In this document: positions 14,507 through 19,544 of the stretch, one piece after another
Layout of the letters: each line of letters starts with the position of its first letter
Position numbering within the stretch: position 1 is the stretch's first letter
Assembly: GCA_017454075.1 (NCBI GenBank)
Contig: JAFTDQ010000066.1
Coordinates: 1-19,544, forward strand
DNA length: 19,544 bases
Direction of reading: 5' to 3'
From: Clostridia bacterium
GTDB taxonomy: Bacteria > Bacillota_A > Clostridia > Oscillospirales > CAG-272
The notes under the pieces: model-generated
Databases searched by the model: none
What the model was told of the DNA's origin: nothing
The model's input: the letters and a program-made list of their open reading frames with translations, nothing else
Program-made: the position numbers and the translations under genes

Positions 14507-15070
14507 TCACTCGCCGGAAATAATCGAACATATCGCTATGTCCCGGTTTTCTCCTTTTACGGCCATATAACGGCGAAGAACGCCTTCGCGCTTCATACCT
14601 GCCCGGGCCATAACGTTGCCCGATTTTACGTTTTCAACCACATGTTTCGCCTCGATGCGGATAAGACCGAGCTTTGAAAACCCGAAACTTATCACGGCCT
14701 TAACCGCTTCGGTCATGTATCCGTTTCCCCGGTAAGCGGGATTCATCGCATATCCTATCTCGCCCCGGCGGTTGACCGCGTCAATTGACACAAAACCGCA
14801 TGTCCCGATCATTTTCCCGGTGTCCTTTTCTGTCATGAACCATTCGGTGCAAAGTCCCCGCCGGGCTTTGCGGCAAAGCTTTGAGACGTATTTTTTTGTC
14901 ACCGATATATCGGTATGCCTGTTCCAGGTGACGAATTTCGTTACTTCATCGGAACTGCAGTACTCGAACATATCCGAAACGTACTTTTTTGACGGGGGAA
15001 CAAGCATAAGACGGCTTGTCTCTATTACGGGTTTATCCCTGAAAAATAAAATGATATCCGTGTCTGTCAT
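14507..15070 (-). CDS. GNAT N-acetyltransferase, RimJ/RimL type
   Basis: Predicted cytoplasmic acetyl-CoA-dependent N-acetyltransferase of 187 residues, intact by length. It follows the RimJ/RimL layout: ETSRLMLVPPSKKYVSDMF (17-35) at the start, KMIGTCGFVSID in the middle, the acetyl-CoA-binding stretch EIGYAMNPAYRGNGYMTEAV with the R-G-N-G turn, then LIRIEAKHVVENVKSGNVMA and the GMKREGVLR close. Substrates in this family range from ribosomal protein N-termini to antibiotics and small amines; the sequence does not say which. AGAGG lies 5 bases before the ATG and a consensus promoter lies just upstream. It is a single-gene transcript, divergent from the murA operon. Confidence 0.88.
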   Translation of the reverse strand: MTDTDIILFFRDKPVIETSRLMLVPPSKKYVSDMFEYCSSDEVTKFVTWNRHTDISVTKKYVSKLCRKARRGLCTEWFMTEKDTGKMIGTCGFVSIDAVNRRGEIGYAMNPAYRGNGYMTEAVKAVISFGFSKLGLIRIEAKHVVENVKSGNVMARAGMKREGVLRRYMAVKGENRDIAICSIISGE

Positions 15071-15087
15071 ATTAACCTCTTTTCACG

Positions 15088-15116
15088 ATTATATCACTCA
15101 ACGGCGAGGGTGTCAA
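15088..15116 (-). promoter_or_regulatory. Consensus promoter of the acetyltransferase gene
   Basis: TTGACA (15111-15116) and TATAAT (15088-15093) on the minus strand are both perfect and are spaced by exactly 17 bases. The predicted leader is only about 12 bases long. Such a match implies strong, unregulated expression unless a repressor binds. Confidence 0.85.
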
Positions 15117-15147
15117 CGCTTTTTTTTGACCGGCGGTAAAAATCCAC

Positions 15148-15177
15148 TTGAAATATAGATGCGTTCTGTGATATAAT
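15148..15177 (+). promoter_or_regulatory. Promoter of the murA operon
   Basis: TTGAAA (15148-15153) and a perfect TATAAT (15172-15177) are separated by 18 bases. It would start transcription near 15184, about 25 bases before the first gene. It is divergent from the acetyltransferase promoter, with about 31 bases between the two -35 boxes. Confidence 0.7.
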
Positions 15178-15208
15178 AGTGCCACGCTTAGGAGAACGGG
15201 TCGGTATT

Positions 15209-15616
15209 ATGGACGGGGAAAAGAAAAAAACCGGAAAAGCTGTCAGCATACTCTTCGGCGTTTTTTCCTCCGTTCTGTTTTACTCATCTCTTCCGGCGTT
15301 TTATTTTCTGACCGTGGAACCCGACGTTAAATCGAGATTGATTTTTTACGTTGCTGTATGTGTTCTTTCGGTGATTTCTTTCTTTTTCTTTTTCAGGCAG
15401 AGCGGCGGCAGCGCCTTTTTCGGGGTTCCGTACTTTTCTGTCTGTATTTTGTTCTCTCTCATGCTTTTTGCGGAACGCGTTTCTCATGTGATTACAGACG
15501 GAGCTTTCGCCCTGTCTCTTACGAACGGCGTTCTGCTTTTGATACAGATCATAACCGAAACCAGAAAGTATCTCGGCGGCATAAAGCGTGACGATGCCGG
15601 CGACGCGGAAGAGTAA
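15209..15616 (+). CDS. Hypothetical four-helix membrane protein upstream of murA
   Basis: A 135-residue protein I do not recognise. It begins with a charged DGEKKKTGK stretch, then has four hydrophobic segments (about 11-33, 43-62, 69-88 and 99-117), and ends in an acidic tail (KRDDAGDAEE). The second segment ends in an unusual run of five phenylalanines. The ATG at 15209 is preferred over the in-frame GTG at 15179, which would lie at or before the transcription start. AGGAG at 15190-15194 is a possible but distant ribosome site (14 bases). Its stop codon shares one base with the murA start (TAATG), so the two genes are probably translationally coupled. That link suggests an envelope-related role, but it is inference. 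Confidence 0.75.
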   Translation: MDGEKKKTGKAVSILFGVFSSVLFYSSLPAFYFLTVEPDVKSRLIFYVAVCVLSVISFFFFFRQSGGSAFFGVPYFSVCILFSLMLFAERVSHVITDGAFALSLTNGVLLLIQIITETRKYLGGIKRDDAGDAEE

Positions 15617-16881
15617 TGGAAAAAATCAGGATAAACGGGGGACGCCCGCTTAAAGGTACTATCGAGATCAGCGGTATGAAAAACGCCGCGCTGCCGATCC
15701 TTATCGGCAGCATTCTGACGGAAGAAAAGTGCGAGATAGAAAACCTTCCGGATATAGACGACGTGAGGATAACTCTCAGCATCCTGAGAAGCATGGGTGC
15801 GGTTATCGAGGAAAACCGGGACGAAAACACCGTGTCGATAGACACGGCGAATATCGTCTGCGGGTCTGCGCCTTCGGAGCTTGTCAGTCAGATGAGGGCG
15901 TCGTACTACGTAGCCGGCGCCGAGCTCGGCAGATTCGGAAGGACATCCGTAGGGTGCCCGGGCGGCTGCGATCTCGGAGAGCGCCCTATCGATCAGCATA
16001 TCAAAGCGTTCGAGGCAATCGGGGCGATAGTCGATTCTTCAAACGGGCTCATTGAGGGAGAGGCGCCCGACGGGATACACAACACCGAGTTCTGTTTTGA
16101 TATCAACACAGTCGGCGGAACCATAAATCTTATGCTCGCTGCCGTTAAGGCTCCCGGTCTGACCGTTATTGAAAACGCCGCCCGCGAGCCGCATATAGTT
16201 GACCTCGCAAACTTCCTCAATACCTGCGGCGCTCACATTTCCGGCGCGGGTACCGATACGATAAAAATCAAAGGAGTCGACAAACTTTACGGATGCACGT
16301 ACGCCATAATTCCCGACATGATAGAAGCCGGGACATTCATGGTTGCAGCGGCTGCGACGAAGGGCGATCTTGTTATCGACAACGTTATACCGAAACACCT
16401 TGAGTCTATCACACAGAAACTGAGGGCTATCGGCGTAGACGTCATAGAAAACGACGAATCCGTGGAAGTCAAATACAGGGACGGTCTGAAATCCATTTCG
16501 CTTCGCGCGCTTCCGTACCCCGGATTCCCGACGGATATGCAGCCGCAGATGTGTACTCTGATGTGCCTCGCAGACAAAGGGCTTTCGATCATCACCGACG
16601 GCGTTTACAACAACCGGTTCAAATACGTCAACCAGCTTAAAAAAATGGGCGCCGACATACATATCAACGAGCGTTCCGCCATCGTTTCGGGTCACGGAAA
16701 GCTCAACGGTTCGAACGTCAAGGCGGTGGATCTCCGCGCCGGGGCAGCGATGATAATCGCCGGGCTCGCCGCCGAGGGGACAACCGATATAGAGGATATC
16801 CACCATATTGAAAGGGGATATACCGATATTGTCGGAAAACTCCGGGGAGTCGGTGCGGATATACGCAAGATCGAAGAATGA
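15616..16881 (+). CDS. murA: UDP-N-acetylglucosamine 1-carboxyvinyltransferase
   Basis: First committed step of peptidoglycan synthesis: transfers enolpyruvate from PEP to UDP-GlcNAc in the cytoplasm. The 421-residue protein has the usual EPSP-synthase-like fold length. Motifs seen are ISGMKNAALPIL (18-29) with the active-site Lys-Asn, MRASYYVAGAELGRFG, CPGGCDLGERPIDQHIKAFE (114-133) with the PEP-binding cysteine at 118, and FPTDMQPQMCTLMCLA, DGVYNNRFKYV and DLRAGAAMIIAGLAAEG near the end. Cysteine rather than aspartate at 118 predicts the normal fosfomycin-sensitive form. Many Bacillota carry two MurA paralogues; which one this is cannot be told here. GGAAG lies just upstream inside the preceding gene, and an MFS-like gene follows after 18 bases. 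Confidence 0.97.
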   Translation: MEKIRINGGRPLKGTIEISGMKNAALPILIGSILTEEKCEIENLPDIDDVRITLSILRSMGAVIEENRDENTVSIDTANIVCGSAPSELVSQMRASYYVAGAELGRFGRTSVGCPGGCDLGERPIDQHIKAFEAIGAIVDSSNGLIEGEAPDGIHNTEFCFDINTVGGTINLMLAAVKAPGLTVIENAAREPHIVDLANFLNTCGAHISGAGTDTIKIKGVDKLYGCTYAIIPDMIEAGTFMVAAAATKGDLVIDNVIPKHLESITQKLRAIGVDVIENDESVEVKYRDGLKSISLRALPYPGFPTDMQPQMCTLMCLADKGLSIITDGVYNNRFKYVNQLKKMGADIHINERSAIVSGHGKLNGSNVKAVDLRAGAAMIIAGLAAEGTTDIEDIHHIERGYTDIVGKLRGVGADIRKIEE

Positions 16882-16899
16882 CGCCGCTCGTCCCGTGAA

Positions 16900-17928
16900 A
16901 TGAAAAAGTATTCTGTGCCGGGAGGCACTTCGCCTTCCGCTGTCCTCTCGACCTGTTCGGTGATGAAGTTTTTTGCCGAATGGACGGCTTATACAGCCGT
17001 TTACGGTATGGTAAAGCTTCACAGCTCCGAGGACAAGTTTATATATCTGATTTTTCTCTATAACGTCGTATGCGCGTCCGGAATGCTTCTATTCGGGCTT
17101 GTATCTGACAGGGTCAGCCGGGGCAAGCCGGGCATCATGCTGGGCGCCGCTCTGCTCGGGATCGGTTTTGCGCTTCCCGCATCGTTCGGGGTGACTGTGA
17201 AAACCGCGTTTTCCGCGCTGGGGATCGCCGCTTTGAACGCTTTCGGAGCTTCCGAGATATGCCGGACCGAAGGTTCCCGTGGGCTGTCCGTCTTTTTCGG
17301 GTCGGGCGTCCTCGGATACGGTGTCGGAAGATTCAACATGTTCTACGGGTACGTAGCCGTGTTTGCCGCGGTTCTCTGCGCCGCGCTTGCTCCATCCGAC
17401 GTGAAAAGCACGGTTACCGGACAGCAATGCGATAATAGAAAAATCATACGAAAAGTGTCCTTCCCGGTTTCGCTCGTCGGAACGGCGGCTCTTGCCTGCG
17501 CCGTAGAATCCGGCAACGTTTTCGGCAGAATATATAAAAGACGCGACGTGCTCATCGCATCCGTTCTGTTTTTTGCCGGCACGGTCGCATATTACGTGGT
17601 TAAAAAGTTTGTAAAGAACGGGGTACCGGACGTGATCCTTCCTCCGCTTGCGGCGGCGGCATTCTGCTGTTCATCTCTTCTGCTCGGCAACGGAATTGTC
17701 AGAACGGCAGCCGTAATGATCTCGCTAGGTTTTGTTTTATCCGCCTTTCTTGAAACCGCGGGAAAGATCTCGTACCGGGGGATCGCGTCTGCGGCTCTGT
17801 TCGCATCGCTGTACGCGGGTCATTCGGTTCTTGTTTTCACGGGCGGCGGTTTTCTTCTGTTTGCCGTTATCCTGTTCGTTGCTTCCGCGGCGGTTGCCGC
17901 GTTGTCCGCGGGAGGAAGATACGTATGA
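16900..17928 (+). CDS. MFS-like multi-span membrane protein, function unknown
   Basis: A 342-residue, strongly hydrophobic protein with about ten membrane segments. A stretch LLFGLVSDRVSRGKPG (about 63-78) resembles the cytoplasmic loop motif G-x-x-x-D-R of major facilitator transporters, followed by glycine-rich helices and a SGVLGYGVGRFNM segment. A basic loop around 180-190 (DNRKIIRK) may be the central cytoplasmic loop. It is shorter than usual MFS carriers (about 400 residues, 12 helices), so it may be a reduced or divergent member rather than a typical carrier. I see no frameshift that would explain the size. It starts 18 bases after murA with a weak GTGAA before the ATG, and its end overlaps the next gene by 4 bases. 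The position after murA hints at an envelope-related substrate, but this is inference. Confidence 0.7.
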   Translation: MKKYSVPGGTSPSAVLSTCSVMKFFAEWTAYTAVYGMVKLHSSEDKFIYLIFLYNVVCASGMLLFGLVSDRVSRGKPGIMLGAALLGIGFALPASFGVTVKTAFSALGIAALNAFGASEICRTEGSRGLSVFFGSGVLGYGVGRFNMFYGYVAVFAAVLCAALAPSDVKSTVTGQQCDNRKIIRKVSFPVSLVGTAALACAVESGNVFGRIYKRRDVLIASVLFFAGTVAYYVVKKFVKNGVPDVILPPLAAAAFCCSSLLLGNGIVRTAAVMISLGFVLSAFLETAGKISYRGIASAALFASLYAGHSVLVFTGGGFLLFAVILFVASAAVAALSAGGRYV

Positions 17929-18263
17929 AAAAAATCGCATTGTTTCTTTTCGCTGCGGCGATCGCTTTTTCTCTTATTCACGTGACTGCCGGAGCGGTTT
18001 ATTACGGTGAAGGCGGACTCAACGGGATTGAGCTTGCCCTTGAAAATGATGAGAACGTGATAGAAGAAAACCTGAAATCCGACAGGAAGCCGGATGAGGA
18101 TGAAGAGCCGCGTGAACGCGTGGTCACCACGGACAAAAAATGGTATTTTTCTTCTTTCACTCTTCCGTTTGTCCTGTGTGCTGCGCTGACCGGCGGGCTT
18201 TCCGTCACCTTTGCGGCAATCGATTCACATCGGAATTCTTCCGAAGAAGCCCGGGAAGAGTGA
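17925..18263 (+). CDS. Small signal-peptide membrane protein, function unknown
   Basis: A 112-residue protein I do not recognise. Residues 1-24 form a signal peptide (MKK, then a hydrophobic stretch ending VTAGA). Residues 25-70 are an outside segment that is strongly charged, with an acidic run around DEDEEP. A second hydrophobic helix (about 75-98) is followed by a short charged tail. There is no lipobox or LPXTG-type sorting signal. The overall plan, a short acidic outside domain on a C-terminal helix, fits a small membrane-anchored accessory protein. The ATG overlaps the stop of the MFS-like gene (ATGA), so the two are coupled and may work together. A terminator follows 33 bases later, making this the last gene of the murA operon. 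Confidence 0.72.
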   Translation: MKKIALFLFAAAIAFSLIHVTAGAVYYGEGGLNGIELALENDENVIEENLKSDRKPDEDEEPRERVVTTDKKWYFSSFTLPFVLCAALTGGLSVTFAAIDSHRNSSEEAREE

Positions 18264-18296
18264 ACAAAGAAAAACTTATCAGGTCGGTAGTAATTG

Positions 18297-18330
18297 AAAA
18301 CGTCCGCGCTGTCTGCGCGGACGTTTTTTT
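18297..18330. terminator. Bidirectional terminator between murA operon and nadE
   Basis: A 13-bp perfect stem (18297-18309 with 18315-18327) with a five-base loop TGTCT ends in seven T on the plus strand. On the minus strand the stem ends in four T followed by CAATTA. The nadE stop codon touches its right edge, so both converging transcripts probably end here. Confidence 0.92.
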
Positions 18331-19063
18331 ATTCTCCGACATATTCGAATGACGGCATCAGTTCAAGCTTGAATCTGTTCATCCTGTGAAGCCGGTCGAT
18401 TCGTTCTTTCGTGACTGGATCGTCTATCTCGCCCGTTCTTATGTATCTGTCAAGTACTTCGTAAGTAAAACCGAGGTTATCCTCGTCTGTTTTTCCGCAA
18501 AGTCCGTCGATAGGGACTTTTTCGACAAGATCGAAGGGAAGACCAAGCACGTGGCCGATCTGTTTGACCTCTGTGACCGTGAAATGAGATATGGGGCTGA
18601 AATCACCGACCGAGTCGCCGTATCTTGTGGAATAACCGACCCAATCCTCGGACAGATTGCAGGTGTTTGCCACTCTGCCGTTCAAACATTGAGAAACGGC
18701 GTACAGCGTCGACATACGAATTCTCGGCGGAAGATTGTTCGAAGATTGCTCCGTTATTTTAAGGACTTTTGAGATTTCCTCCCTGATCCCATCAACTGCG
18801 GCCTTTATGTTTATTTCGTAGCTTTTTATCCCGAGGTGCTCAACAAGTCTGTAAGCGCAGTCGATATCGTGCTGGACTCCGTCAGGCATGAGGACTCCTA
18901 CAACACGATCTTTTCCGAGCGCTTCAACGCACAGAGCGGCGACTACAGAGCTGTCCTTACCTCCGGAAATTCCGAGAACGGCGTTGCATCCCGGCCCGTT
19001 TTTTTCAAAAAAATCAATTATCCAGGACACCGCTGCGTCCTTCGCTTTAACAGGATCAAACAT
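18329..19063 (-). CDS. nadE: NAD+ synthetase, ammonia-dependent
   Basis: Last step of NAD synthesis: converts nicotinic acid adenine dinucleotide to NAD+ using ATP and ammonia, in the cytoplasm. From the ATG at 19063 the protein has 244 residues, the size of the ammonia-only enzyme; the glutaminase domain of the long form is absent. Motifs seen are the pyrophosphatase loop GISGGKDSSVVAAL (31-44), LPPRIRMSTLYAVSQ, NTCNLSEDWVGYSTRYGDS and DFSPISHFTVTEVKQIG, then VPIDGLCGKTDEDNLGFTY. The start is fixed by GGAGGTGA just upstream; a longer reading frame to 19111 would run across the promoter. Stand-alone gene with its own promoter, ending at the terminator shared with the murA operon. Confidence 0.96.
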   Translation of the reverse strand: MFDPVKAKDAAVSWIIDFFEKNGPGCNAVLGISGGKDSSVVAALCVEALGKDRVVGVLMPDGVQHDIDCAYRLVEHLGIKSYEINIKAAVDGIREEISKVLKITEQSSNNLPPRIRMSTLYAVSQCLNGRVANTCNLSEDWVGYSTRYGDSVGDFSPISHFTVTEVKQIGHVLGLPFDLVEKVPIDGLCGKTDEDNLGFTYEVLDRYIRTGEIDDPVTKERIDRLHRMNRFKLELMPSFEYVGE

Positions 19064-19082
19064 TTTGTCACCTCCGCGAAAA

Positions 19083-19111
19083 ATTATATCATCCGGAGGA
19101 TTAAAAGTCAA
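19083..19111 (-). promoter_or_regulatory. nadE promoter
   Basis: TTGACT (19106-19111) and a perfect TATAAT (19083-19088) on the minus strand are 17 bases apart. Transcription would begin near 19076, just before the GGAGGTGA ribosome site. I see no NrtR or NiaR operator-like repeat around it. Confidence 0.8.
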
Positions 19112-19120
19112 GCGCGATAC

Positions 19121-19149
19121 TTGACAAATCGACCGTGAAATGATAAAAT
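19121..19149 (+). promoter_or_regulatory. Promoter of the riboswitch-controlled ATPase gene
   Basis: A perfect TTGACA (19121-19126) and TAAAAT (19144-19149) are 17 bases apart. Transcription would start near 19156, immediately at the 5' strand of the riboswitch P1 stem. It is back to back with the nadE promoter. Confidence 0.82.
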
Positions 19150-19156
19150 ATCAATA

Positions 19157-19245
19157 CACGGGGAGTAGTCTGCGTCCTTACGGGCGCGTCCCGGTCAACA
19201 ACACGCCGCAAACGCGGATGGCCGGACTTAATTGACGAGACTGTG
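19157..19245 (+). promoter_or_regulatory. yybP-ykoY family (manganese) riboswitch
   Basis: The leader holds the conserved GGGGAGTAG (19160-19168) near its 5' end and the conserved GACGAGAC (19234-19241) near its 3' end, as in yybP-ykoY elements. Supporting helices can be drawn: P1 CACGG (19157-19161) with CTGTG (19241-19245); an arm GCGTCC/GGGCGC (19172-19177 with 19182-19187); and an arm CCGGTC/GGCCGG (19191-19196 with 19220-19225) that carries an inner CCGC-AAAC-GCGG hairpin (19206-19217). This family is known to bind Mn2+ and to turn on manganese export genes. The 3' strand of P1 is also part of the following terminator, so Mn2+ binding should allow read-through. Confidence 0.9.
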
Positions 19246-19272
19246 CGCGCTTTCGGCGCGCACGGTTTTTTT
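19241..19272 (+). terminator. Riboswitch expression-platform terminator
   Basis: A 10-bp stem (19241-19250 with 19256-19265, one G-U pair) with loop TTTCG is followed by seven T. Its first five bases are the same CTGTG that closes riboswitch P1, so P1 and the terminator cannot both form. Confidence 0.92.
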
Positions 19273-19301
19273 ATTTACCCGATTCCACAAGGAGAACAGA
19301 A

Positions 19302-19544
19302 ATGTCGGAAAAAAAGTACTACTTATCGGAAAAATCGGACGTTATAAAAGAGTTCGAAACAGATGAAACCTCCGGACTGACTCATGCCGAAGCGGCGGAG
19401 AGGCTTGAAAAATACGGACACAACAGACTTTCGGAAGGAAAAAAAACGCCGCTTATCAAGCGAATTCTTGTTCAGATCTCCGATCCTATGGTAATAATCC
19501 TGCTTATCGCGGCGATTATTTCGGGCGTAACGTCCGTCCTCCAG
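19302..19544 (+). CDS. P-type cation-transporting ATPase (5' part), probable Mn2+/Ca2+ exporter
   Basis: Only the first 81 residues are inside the window. They match the cation-ATPase N-terminal domain of Ca2+-type (P2A) pumps: SGLTHAEAAERLEKYGHNRL (24-43), then KRILVQISDPMVIILLIAAI (53-72) entering the first membrane helix. The phosphorylation motif DKTGT and the metal-site helices lie beyond the right edge. AAGGAG lies 7 bases before the ATG. The upstream yybP-ykoY riboswitch argues that manganese is the relevant ion, as for the lactococcal yoaB-type pump, so a role in pumping excess Mn2+ out of the cell is likely but inferred from regulation, not from transport residues. Confidence 0.9.
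   Translation, partial: MSEKKYYLSEKSDVIKEFETDETSGLTHAEAAERLEKYGHNRLSEGKKTPLIKRILVQISDPMVIILLIAAIISGVTSVLQ

Noticed and set aside
14474..14507. Palindrome as the terminator of the acetyltransferase gene
   Set aside because: It can form only a 7-bp stem and is not followed by a T run on that strand; the promoter position is a better explanation.
15179..15208. GTG start for the small membrane protein upstream of murA
   Set aside because: It lies only two bases after the -10 box, before the expected transcript start, so it would not be in the message.
16039..17022. Open frame of 327 codons on the minus strand
   Set aside because: It is antisense to murA and the start of the next gene; the translation shows no motif and no ribosome site supports it.
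1..19544. CRISPR arrays, insertion sequences, prophage, toxin-antitoxin or defence genes
   Set aside because: I saw no direct repeat series, transposase, integrase or known defence domain on either strand.

Overview
The window reads as chromosomal core DNA from a Gram-positive bacterium of the Bacillota, most likely an uncultured Clostridia/Oscillospirales-type anaerobe. The grounds are a single-chain eukaryote-like glycyl-tRNA synthetase, a class B sortase next to a LytR-CpsA-Psr protein, a heterodimeric ABC exporter with clostridial features, a yybP-ykoY riboswitch, strong TTGACA/TATAAT promoters and GGAGG ribosome sites. Base composition looks close to 50% GC. Taxonomy below phylum is inference. 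Coding density is high, no intergenic stretch exceeds about 300 bases, and I see no insertion sequence, prophage or CRISPR.

Layout. (1) 1-6885, minus strand: one compact run of genes from a promoter at 6857-6885. In transcription order it holds a lipoprotein, cysteine desulfurase, murD, NAD(P)H-hydrate dehydratase, class B sortase, a divergent LCP protein and glyQS, which runs off the left edge. Spacings range from a 4-base overlap to 18 bases. (2) 6938-13449, plus strand: a divergent promoter drives two ABC exporter halves, mnmE and a KefB-like antiporter, closed by a perfect 15-bp hairpin shared with the converging aldolase gene. (3) 13468-15116, minus strand: class II aldolase, tRNA-Arg(CCG) with encoded CCA, and a GNAT acetyltransferase, with promoters for the tRNA and the acetyltransferase. 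(4) 15148-18330, plus strand: a small membrane protein, murA, an MFS-like membrane protein and a small signal-peptide protein, tightly packed and closed by a strong terminator shared with nadE. (5) 18329-19111, minus strand: nadE with its own promoter. (6) 19121-19544, plus strand: a promoter, a manganese-type yybP-ykoY riboswitch with an overlapping terminator, and the start of a P-type cation ATPase.

Together the genes cover cell envelope building (murD, murA, sortase, LCP), NAD metabolism and repair (nadE, nnrD), translation (glyQS, tRNA-Arg, mnmE), sulfur transfer and ion/drug transport. Most is housekeeping. I found no convincing new multi-gene system. The points most worth a second look are the riboswitch switching geometry, the uncharacterised membrane proteins fused by overlap to murA, the divergent LCP protein beside a sortase with no visible substrate, the linker insert in one ABC half, and the palindrome and RNA structures around tRNA-Arg and the aldolase.
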